DNA of 64,000 nucleotides, taken from positions 70,982,260 through 71,046,259 of the forward strand of contig OZ026525.1 of the NCBI GenBank assembly GCA_964019695.1, read 5' to 3'. The notes under the pieces are model-generated. The model had not been told where the DNA came from, made no database searches, and was given only the letters and a program-made list of their open reading frames with translations. The DNA is from Loripinus fragilis. Lineage: Eukaryota > Mollusca > Bivalvia > Lucinida > Lucinidae. Shown here piece by piece: positions 45,601 through 57,600 of the stretch. A program made the position numbers and the translations under genes. Numbering within the stretch: the first letter of the stretch is position 1; each line of letters begins with the position of its first letter.

Positions 45601-48600
45601 CTCAGGCTGAATCCAGCTGAATCCAGCGAATATTTGTAGCTGTTTCTTACCTGTTTCGTATCTGAATCGTAGAACATCACGGAATGGGTTGAAAATATCA
45701 CAATTCTCTACGAATCCAGCCGAATCCTAACATTTATCAATTCTTGATTAGGGGGATTGTATGTAGCTTTATGGAAATTTTATTGGTCTGAAAATAACTA
45801 CGGTAAATGTTCTAAAATTTTCAACATTGATTTCTGCCAAAAAAGCTTAGACAAACAGCACAGACCTAGATCGGCTTGCTTCTGAAGAAGCAGTCTGATC
45901 AGGGTCTTCCCTGTTTGCTATTCTGACAAGCATTTTGTGAATTCCAGCCCTGAATACTGACAATAAATTTGAGAGCAGAAAGAGAAAAGTGTTTAAAATT
46001 CCGGCACATAAATTTTACCGTAATGCCACTTTTCGCTAAATGCAACTTACTTTAAGATATGCCATTGTGAGTAGAGGAAGCAAGGTGAACGGAACCAGAT
46101 ACAATAGCGCAGGCTGAGCAGCCTTGAACACTTCAGAGGATACTGTTGCTGTAAGTAAACCTGCAATATAAATGAAGTGGAAAATCCATAGGCTATTTTT
46201 AGATCATGACATCATTTCTATTTTTAGACAAAATTGAAAATATTCAAGAAAAATTTAAGATAAGTTTTGAATACTTTGAAAATGTTAGGGAAATTGGAGC
46301 ATTTGCTCAAAAAGAGCAAATGCTTTAAAGCTGCATAGTCTGTAACTTTTGATCTTCTAATTTTAAAAATAATGTTTTTATTTTTTAAGAACGCAGTAAA
46401 AATACTCAAATTCAGGTAAATATTTTACCATTTTCGTAAATCTTAACAAGATATCACTATCAAAACAACTGCATTTATGTTAAAATTCAACGGTCTATAA
46501 TTATTGGAGGGATGCAAATAATTACCAACAAGAGAAAAATACACCTATTTGATAAGATAAATCACTTTTCCATGCAGTTTTCAGCTGTACTGAACATTTT
46601 TTTGTAAAAACATAGCTTAATTCTACTTTTACACATGATTTAAAAAGAAAATAAAATTTTTCGAAAAATGTTCATAGTTACAGAGTATGCAGCTTTAATT
46701 TCCATAATATTTTCAAATACACGATATTTCAAAGGCGTCAAAAGGCATTATTATGGGGTAAATGGTTAAATAGAAGATCTCTTGAACATCCCAATCAACA
46801 ATGTTTCAGTCATGTCACAACAATTTCCGGTCTTCCTAGGATGAACCAATTCAAGTAGAGGATACAGTATCTTGCTCAAGGACACAAAACTGCCGCTGTT
46901 AAGACCTGAACTAGCAATCCTTCGCTCACAAGTCAAGCACTCTAAAAATGCAAAGGGCTATAACTCGAAAAAATATAATAACTTTTTCTTAAATTTTCAC
47001 CAGGTAATCAACTCATTATCCTCTATCAGCTGTCCAAGTTTGAATCCCAGCTGTAACAGTTTTTGAGATATCAAGCTTTCTATGTCCAAATTTTCAAAGG
47101 GCAATAACTAAAAAAAACAACCTTTTATTAAATTCTACCAGGTAATCTACTCATTCTCCTATATCTGCTGACTAAGTTTGAAGCTCCTAGCTGTTATACT
47201 CTTTGAGATATCTTGATTACAAAATTTCATTATAACCCTTTAAAAGGGGCATAACTCCACAAAGGTACATAATTTGGACTAAAAAAAAATACAGATCAAC
47301 TATTTTTTGATGACAAATCTATTTATGAAATTTCAGAACTGTAACTTAATTTTTGTAACGGACGCACAAACGGACGGCCCGACGGACGGACAAAAAAAAA
47401 TAAAATAACTTTTTTTTTTAATTTTCACCAGGTAATCTACTCATTATCCTCTATCAGCTGTTTAAGTTTGAAGCTCCTAGCTGAAATACACGGCTAAAAA
47501 TATTTAAAGGAACACTTGATAATTTTCCATAGGTGATAATGTTAACCCCTGTCCAATAGACAAGTAATACATTTCACTAGACAATGAGACAGAAACTCAC
47601 TTTCTTTTGCCATTTTTGCTACGATAGTCAAAGTCTTGGATCAATAAAAGTTTTTGATAAAACAATTTCTGCTCAAGTTCATGGCTTAAATTTTGCAATT
47701 TCTAATTTTCTTGAAAATGACGATTTTTTCCTGTAACTCTGTAGAATCTTCCGAATTCGTTAATAGCGTAACCTAATGATTTCTGCAACATTAAAAGGCT
47801 ATTGACTCTACAGAAATGATGCTGCTGTGGTGCCTGATTGAAAAATTTGCCTTAAAATTTTGTTTTGAAAAAATGGGTATTTTTAGCAAAATTCCATTTT
47901 TACATAAAGCGTTCCATGGAGATTTTTGGAAAGGGATTACTTTATTTTTACCAACAAGCATCGTCCTTGATAGGTAACCAAACTAATCACAGGACAACCA
48001 TGTGTTTGCCATATTAACCCAACTCTCGCTATGAGTCAGGCTATGAGTGCATTTGTATTGTGATCAATGGCAAAAACCACAGTGTTCCTTTAAATATTTT
48101 GAGCAGTGTAGTTTCTGAGATATCAAGCTTTCTATGTCCAAATTTTCAAAGGGCAATAACTAAACAAAAATAAAACTTTTTTTAAATTTTCACCAGGTAA
48201 TCTACTCATTATCCTCTATCTGCTGACTAAGTTAACAGCTCCTAGCTGTTATACTTGTTGAGATATCTTGGTTACAAATTTAAATTGGCAAAGGGCAATA
48301 ACCCATAAAAATGCAAAGGGCAATAACTCGAAAAAAAATAAAATAACTTTTTCTAAAATTTTCACCAGGTAATCTAATCATTATCCTCTATCAGCTGTTT
48401 AAGTTTGAAGCTCCTAGTTGTAATAGTTTTTGACATATCAAGCTTTCTATGTCCAAATTTTCAAAGGGCAATAACTAAACAAAATTAAACTTTTTTTTAA
48501 ATTTTCACCAGGTAATCTACTCATAATCCTCTATCTGCTGACTAAGTTTGAAGCTCCTAGCTGTTATACTTTTTGAGATATCTTGATTACAAAATTTTTT

Positions 48601-51600
48601 ATTATGAACCTTTAAAAGGGACATAACTCCACAAAGGGAGATAATTTGGACTAAAAAAAAAAATACTGAACTATTTTTGATGACAAATCTATTTATGAAA
48701 CTTCATAACTGTAACTAAATTTTTGTAACCAACACACAAACGGATGGACGGACAGACAAGCCCAAAGCAATATGCCCCTTCAACTTTTTCAAAGTTGGGG
48801 GCATAACAAGTTGAAGAAAAGTGATTAAATGTGACGCTTCTCGAGCATTTTATTGCAACAAGTTTAATAAATTCAATAAAATATGAGCGCAAATGTTAGA
48901 TTCTGTTTGTCTTTTGTGAATCACATTTTTGGCGTGAAAACACTTGTAAACGTACTGTGCGCATGTAAATTCTTTTGAAAACAGTGTTGAGCCAGTTCAG
49001 CTGGCTTCTGATGAAGCCAGCCGATCTGGAAATTCACTGTTTCCCTCCATATGCTGAATCCATATCAATAATGAAATTTCACCACCTGATTAACTGTATA
49101 GTGGAAACTCCCCACAGGGAGCGCAGTGGCTCAGTGGTTGAGTGCTTGACTCGAGACCGAGGGGCCGTGGGTTAGAGCCTCACCGGCATCACTGCGTTGT
49201 GTTCTTGAGCAAGAACATAATTCCTAGCTTAGTACTGGTTCAACCCAGGAGACCCGTCCCTTTATAACTGAGAGATTGTTGATGGGACATAATCAAATAA
49301 AACAAACAAATAAACTCCCGACAAAGTACTCAGTGTGTGCTAACAGGATCATGTACATTTATTATGTAGAATATGGTACTTACCAAGAAAGTAGCCAATT
49401 AAGGAACAATGAAAGTAAGTTATTTTCTGGACATAATTAGGGGCGGTGGCACAATTACTTACCGAGATAGTAGCCAATTAAGGAACAATGGAAGTAAGTT
49501 ATTTTCTGGACATAATTAGGGGCGGTGGCACAATTACTTACCGAGATAGTAGACAATTAAGGAACAATGGAAGTAAGTTATTTTCTTGACATAATTAGGG
49601 GGCGGTGGCACCCCCGTCCCTGTGGAGTTCAGTTGTAATCTCTTGTAAGCATTGTAGCAAAGGAAAAACACAATAACAAACCAGGCGGTGGCACAATTAC
49701 TTACCGAGAAAGTAGCCAATTAAGGAACAATGGAAGTAAGTTATTTTCTGGACATAATAAGGAGGCGGTGGCACCCCTGTCTCTGTGGAGTTCAGTTGTA
49801 ATCTCTTGTAAGCATCATAACGTAGAACAAAACACAATAATCAGGCCGTGGCAGAATTACTTACCGAGAAAGTAGCCAATTAAGGAACAATGGAAGTAAG
49901 TTATTTTCTGGACATAATTAGGGGGCGGTGGCACCCCCGTCTCTGTGGAGTTCAGTTGTAATCTCTTGTACGCATCGTAGCGTAGAACAAAACACAATAA
50001 CAAACCAGGCATCACCTGAAAATAGAGTTATGTTTGTTGAACAGCCCTCATGAACACTTAAAATCTTTGCATGCTGTGATTTTTTTTTTCATCAGCCGAA
50101 GTTCCCCCCCCCCCTCCCCCGAGACATGCGTCTCTCCAGCCTCTCTTCGCGGCCTGCCTCCTACCTCTGTATCTGCTGATGTCTTTGTCCTGCCTCCCGC
50201 TTGCTATTAGGGTCAGCTCGGAAAACAGGTTATCTCCGCAATCAGTTTAATTTTTTCAAAATTAACTTTTTCAAAAAAATTCCTCAGGATTACCATCAGA
50301 GTGGCAAACAGTTTGGATCCAGATCAGGCCCGACAGAATGTCGGTCCTGATCTGGATCCAATCTGTTTGCAAAGGTTATCAGCAGACAACACAGGTAGGT
50401 CAGGTGACATCAGGATATATGTCTGTTATGAAGTGGTGCATACAGTAATTATGTCCATTGACAACAATTGTTTGTTTGATTTGATTCTTTACGTCACATC
50501 AACAATCTTTCAACTATAAAGGGACAGGTCTTCCTGGGTTGAACCAGTACTAAGCTGGGGTAATGTTCTTGCTCAAGGACACAACGCAGTGACACCAGTG
50601 AGGCTCTAACCCGCAGCCCCTCGGTCTCGAGTCAAGCACTCTACCACTGAGCCACTGCACTCCCATTGACTGCAATAAAGAATTTATTGCTAGTTTTATT
50701 TTTTATACGATTGAATTACATACATGATTAAAGTTGTCTAGACAGAGTGTCTAAAACAATCAAGCTGCTGCATTTATAAAGCAATGATATTAAATTTGAT
50801 CTAATTTTCTTTGTGTCTGTTGAACAGCCCTCTCATGCACATTTAAGCCAGAAAAATTCAATTATCATCCTATTTCTTCAATCTCTTAGTTCTTCCATGA
50901 GTAAAGTAATGCTCTGTCTTGATGCGTAACTATTGCATAATTCAAGGACACCATTTACTGTGCAATGGACAAGGCATAGTTCATTTATTGCTCTTCGACT
51001 TTGTCCGCTGATTTCTCAAACCACCTGGATTAACCAGTAAAATGTGGGGTTTGTTGACTGAAGTCTGAATTTACTATAAAACATTGAGTTCAACACACCA
51101 AAAGTTTTATAGAAACACTATTTTCTACAGTGAAACTACTTTAATACAGTGAGCTCTCCACAACAATAGTTTTACTTACAATTTACCACACCACAACCAG
51201 AAGTTTGTTCGCACAAGACCAGCCTGCATACCATACAGCCTGACCAATGGTTTTCACATAGTCAGAATATATGCTTTCAGTTTCTTTTTACAAGCTGAGT
51301 AATCAGAACTATTTTGTTTTAAAGACCTAAATTTTTGCACTCTTATAGCGGTACCACTTACTAATTTGTTTACAGGTTTAGGTATTTTCTGATAAAATAT
51401 TGATATTTATCTTGGTGAAAGAAATTTTGCTGCCTACAGGTAAATCCCTTTAATCAGTGAGATATTGAAATTTACTTACACAATATTTAATTTGTCCCTT
51501 ATAAATTGATCCACTGATGACCCCTCTCATAAAACCAAAAAGGCCTTTAACAGTTACCTCTTAAAAAAACTGCATTGTTGTACTTTGGCCTGGACTGATA

Positions 51601-54600
51601 AACACTGTCTATCTCACGGCATGTGCCTTTATCGGGTCATCATGACATTGCACTTGATGTCGTCAATGATGTGTAATCGACACGAAAGTCGATCATAACC
51701 GCTGGTTTTAAGAGTGAACCAGCTTGTAAACTGATAAACAGAATACCAGGTTTGCATCTTTTGATATCTCTATTCAACAAATGTTCTCAAAAAGCCTTGC
51801 CTGGTAAACTTGCTATTTACCATTCTACAAGTGAAGTGCTGAATGGACACACAAGGACTTTAGTTAAGAGTGTGTAACGAAAATTTAATTTTCTTATTTC
51901 TCAACCAAAACATATGTTGTGGGTACTCAAAAGAACCCTCTCAATGAGACGGTTCTTTTGAGCACCCAAAACACATGTTAAAATTGATGGGTAAGAAAAT
52001 ATTTACAATTTTACGCTATTAAAATTTGTTTATCTAAACCTATAAGAATAGAACTATACTTACAATATCACCTAGACCTAGCATGGAGAAATGACTGGAA
52101 TTCTGCATACTGAAATATAATACAGAAAAAAATTACAGGCCTCCAGATAAGAGTGTGTATTTGAAAATTATTTTTCTTATTTCTCAACGATACATATGTT
52201 TAAATTGATGAGTATGGAAATAAATACAATCTTAGGTACACAAACGATCCTTATCTGGACTTCTGTCAGGCCTCCAGATAAGAGTGTGTAATAGAAAATT
52301 AGTTTTCTTATTTCTCAACTAAAACATATGTTGTGGGTATACTAGTTACATGGTTAGAGTGAAGGAATGTAGTTTGTTACACTGTACTGCTTTATTCAGT
52401 TGATTGACAAAAGCAGGTATTTCTTTCATATCTGTTTCGTAACTAACTTCTAACTGAAGGTGAAGTACAGAGTCAGTAAAGCCTGTGTAAAACGGCCACT
52501 TTCAAAAAAGACCAGAAATTGGTTTTGAAGACCAATTATCGCTAAATGCAGGTCAAAAGTATTGCAGAGTGCTCCATCTTTTGACCATCTGAGCTTCATT
52601 AAGCTACCATTTGACATTATGGTCTGTTGTCTATTTTTGAGTGGCCATTTTACACAGGTTTTACAGTATAATTAATCTGCATTATGTTGAAATGTGAAAA
52701 CTGATCTGGGTCTTATTTCTCAGCATATTCTTGTAGTGCTCTTTCCCCCATGTTGTGGCAAACAAGTCAGCTGTGTTGTTGATTGCTCCAATGAATACAA
52801 ATATACTGCACAGACTGGTTTTATACTAAGAATACAAATCAATTTCTTTATCCTAAATATACATGTAATATGCTTGCCAGCAAATCATTTCACTTATGAA
52901 ATAAGCCTTGTCACAAGAAAACCTGACTTCAGGGTTTGCGACATAGTAAGGCTCAATCCAGCCTGCTCAGTCCTAAGTACTCACCCACAGACTAACCTTT
53001 TCTACATGTAAATGGGTCCAAACAGTTTGCAAAGGTTATCAGAAGACAACAAAAGTTGCCGCTAGCAGGAGTTATAGCTTTGATCCAACTGCTGATGCAC
53101 CAGCTGGTCTGTACCTTTGTAAACACATTTTATCCATGCAGTAGTCTGCAGTGAAATGACCTATTGCACATAGTGCAGCTGCACTCATGCAGCTCTTTAT
53201 TGCCCTCAGTTGCTGTCTATAAATTTTGTGATTTATATCTATTCCCATAATCATTGTCTTTACTCTTTCTTTCTCTCTCTCTCTCAAGGCTCATGAAAAT
53301 AATTGAAATACTGCTATCTGGCCATACTGGACAAAACCTGCATAATGTTGAAGCCACCACTTTGAAAATTTATCTTCAAAACCACAGCCACCATCATCAA
53401 CATATATAACTCTTTGCGTACTGGAAAAGTTGCATGCTTTTTAGTTATCCGCTTTTTACCAAAATCAACTGTTTCAAAAAATTCTTTTTGGAATAACATC
53501 CAAGTGTCAAACAATTTAGATCCAATTCAGGCCCAACATTTTTAGGACCTGATCTTAATACAAACTGTTTGCAGACGACACTAGTAGACTAAGAGTTAAA
53601 GGACAATAAGAATATTTCATGGTTTACCAGGTTAGAAATTCTTTATTTTTTCCCCAAAAAAGTCCCCTTCACAAGGTAGTAATTCAAAGATAAAACCCTT
53701 CAACCCTTTACCTCATAGAGATGGCTTTTGACGCTTTTGCAAACAGGGCAGACCCAGATCAGGCAGCTCTTATGAATTATTCATAGTGGGTGGAGCTTAG
53801 TATGAATATTCATGAAGGAAACGGTAAAGCTCTTAGCTCTGCATCAGATGACTAATTTTGTGATAGTTTTAGCAGAAAATAGGGTAAGATACTTAATGTG
53901 TATCATCTGTTTGCAGAGGAATCACATGAAATATCACGACCTTTTTTTAAAGTGACAAAATTTCTAGTTGGCGCCATATTGGTTACAGATGAGACAGCTG
54001 TTCATTCCTTTCATAAACAGTGTACAGTAAAACCTGTCTAAAACGGCCACTCCCAAAAAGACCAAAAACTGGTTTTCAAGACCAATTATCGCTTAATGCA
54101 GGTCAAAAGTATTGCAGAATGCTCCAAGGGGAGCATTCTGCAATACTTTCGACCTTCATTAAGCTACCATTTGTCATTTAGATCTTTGTTTTGCCTATTT
54201 TTGAATGACCGCTTAATACAGGTTTTACTGTATAGAATCTTTTAATACATAAATATGATGAAATTAATTTTTGTAATTCTTATTATTATATACCTATAAA
54301 TGATACAACGTTTGAACTGTCTGTTTTCTGGCCATCTGATACAGAAAGCCGGATCAACGAACTGAGGTTTCTGAATCCGTATCACTATCCTTTAAAACGA
54401 GGCTAACGTCGGCTACCTGTTTTTACGGTGACGTTGCTTAAAGTAAATTTTAAACACGGAAGACAGAAAACATGATGACGTAACGTCAAGAAACAAAACG
54501 TAATGGCTAACGTTCCCGCATTTTTTTCTGGATTAAAGACCAAAACAATTTATAAAATCAGAATAATGTCAGAAAAAGGTATATAATAAACATATTATTA

Positions 54601-57600
54601 TAATGGTAGCGTGATCTGGCGTACTGTATAAAGTCTCGTGGATGAGACGTGATATAGTACGCCAGATATTATTTATTATAGTATATCTTGGCCAGCAATA
54701 AAATTTTGGCACTTCTCACATATGCGAGCAGCGAAGGCTGTGGAGAGTCTGCGCAGTCATGCAGTCTCGTCACAGCCTTAAACAATGAGCGTCGAAGGTG
54801 ATCCTATGGTATGACCTCATCAACTCGACGTGATACAGTATGCCGGGTCACGTTACTATTATAATAATGTGTATGTACACTGAAAAAAAAGACCTGTTCA
54901 CAACTTTTGCATTTCGGAGTTTCTGACTAACTGCTTCATATTCACATAATTTAAATGAAACAGCTCATACAATTTGGGTACTTATTGCATAGGAATGATC
55001 CACCCAGTGGTTTCTTAGCACTTCCTTGCTTGTATTTGCAAAGAATGTGAAGTAAAGCACTGATTCTCAGTTGGTCAAATTTGTAACTTGTGACAAAATC
55101 TGACAGGCTGCTTAGTGTTGTGTCAGACGCTTAATCCTCATTGTTTAGTACTGATTCAACCCAGAACAATGCTCTGAAATGACTGAAAAATTGTTGACCG
55201 AGAGAAAATATAAGAATCTATCATGAGTGTGTGAGTAGGATAGAAAAATCTGTCCCGAGGATCACTGTTTGGCATCACGAGGCTTGCCGAGTGATGACAA
55301 ACAGTGATCCCGAAGGGCAGATTTTTCTCTCCTACTCTCACCCGAATAATGGTTTCTTTTTCTTGCTCACCATTAGATACCAAATTTTATTCTTAAGAAA
55401 AGGCTCCCAGAAGTTCCTTAATACGCCAAGATGGGACATGTTATGATGACGTCACTTTGACATAACAATGACGTCACTTGACCACCATGTGCGTGAGTTC
55501 CAATAAAACCAATGCATTTAGCCCTCACGTGACAGCCTGGGTAAGATAGCATTGGTAAGATAAGATTTTCTAACCCAGGGTAAAATCTCAGATGTCCCTA
55601 TCCGGTGTGCAAGAAAGTTTCAACTAACAAAAGGAGATGACATAAAAGTGACCAAAACACATAACATCTAGCCTTGCAAGATAAAAAGCTTCAAAAATTT
55701 GAGACCATTTTTTAAAATTCATTGAAGAGGGAAAACAAAACCTTATGGCACAAACACCACATGAAATGAAAACTATAGCATAGGGTTTAGATAAACAAAA
55801 ATGTTAAGCGTAAATTTGTAAATATTTTCTTACACTTCAATTTTAACATAAGTTTTGGGTGCTAAAAAGAACGGTCTCATTGAGACGGTTCTTTTGAGTA
55901 CCCACAACATATGTTTTGGTTGAGAAATAAGAAAATCAAATTTTCCTTACGCACTCTTAACTAAAGTCCTGAACTATGGTGTAAATATTCAAAAATTTCA
56001 AAATCTACCAAACAGAAAAACAGATTTCAAATAAGGAGGTAATTCCAAATTTTCTTATTTCTTAACCAAAATGTTTGTTTTGGGTAAAATATATGTTTAG
56101 ACTACTAAGATATCACATTGTTTATTTTTTAATGTTGTCTGCTTTGTTGTTGGTGGTGATTTTTTACACTGTCTGCTGTAAACAATAGTGTTTCTAAGTG
56201 AGCACTTTAATTAAAAACCATTATAGGTTTCATAAAAAATAAAACTTAACACCTATTCGCAACTCTTTGAAAATCATTTGCTATAACCACCAGGACTTAA
56301 GTTAAGAGTGGGTATCGAAAAATTCATTTTCTTATTTCTCAACCAAAACATATGTTGTGGGTACTCAAAAGAACCGTCTCAATGAGACGGTTCTTTTGAG
56401 CACCCATAGCATATGTTAAAATCGATAGGCAAGAAAATATTTACAATTTTACGCTGAAAATTTTGTTTATCTAAACCTGTGAACCACTCATTCTATTTAC
56501 CTTGGAAAGACAAGTTTTCCTGGCAATGATAATTTTGGAGCCTCCCTCACAAGACCAGTAAAATGAAACTTTTTTGCCAACATACCAACCTAAAACAGAA
56601 AATAGAATGAGTAAATCAACAGTTATGGTCATGTCGGGATGGTCAGTTCACTTAACCACACTTTTTCCCTGGGAAAGCTTGACTACCAGTACTTCGTGCA
56701 CATACTTTCGCTTGTAACTGACAACAACCCTTCTTAAATCAGCAGAAGGGCCAGGAATAGCTGTAGAAATTATTTCATGATCAATCTCCACAAAAGTATG
56801 GGACAGGGCCGGGATCAAACTCGCGACCCCTGGATCTGCAGTCAGATATGTATCTGCAGTCAGACACATTACGGACTGCGCTGCGCGGCTCGGTAAGTCC
56901 ATGATGATGTTATGTCACTTTTGGGTACAAGTACAAAATGGTGGAATAGTGAAAATGTAGTAAACTTGAAGGTATATGTTTTCTTTGATAAAAGGCCTCT
57001 AGCGGAAATATTGAAATAAGAGTAAAGTGAAAAATTGGGTTTACAAATTTTGTGTTTCAAAGCACTGGATATTTTTTTGTCTTAGCATAGAGTGCAGACT
57101 GCAGCCACCGGTGAAAAGCACACTTTTCATTTTTCCCCTTGCACCATGTTAACAGGGTTCTAGTCAGCAAACCTTAAGACAACTGTAACTCTAAAATATT
57201 TTTCAGCAATGTAAAAAGTTAATCTAGTAATCCACTTAATATCATACCCTACAATTTTATTTGTTTGTTTGTTTTGATTCTTCACATCCCAATCAACAGC
57301 TGTGGTCATGTCGGGACGGTCAGTTCACGTAACCACACTTTTTCCAGGGCAAGCTTGACTAAGCGGTTAACCTGTACTTCGTGCACATATTTTGGCTTGT
57401 AAGGGACAACAACCAATCTTGAATCAGCGGAAGGAGGAGAATGACCATAGAAATGGTTTCACGCTCAATCTCCTTGAATGTATGGTACTGGGCCGGGATC
57501 AAACTCGCCACCCCTGGATAAGCAGTCAGACTTGTTACCAACTAGAATTTGACTGAGTTTCAGGCTGTTGCTTTGATACTTTACGAGACATCTTTAAAGG

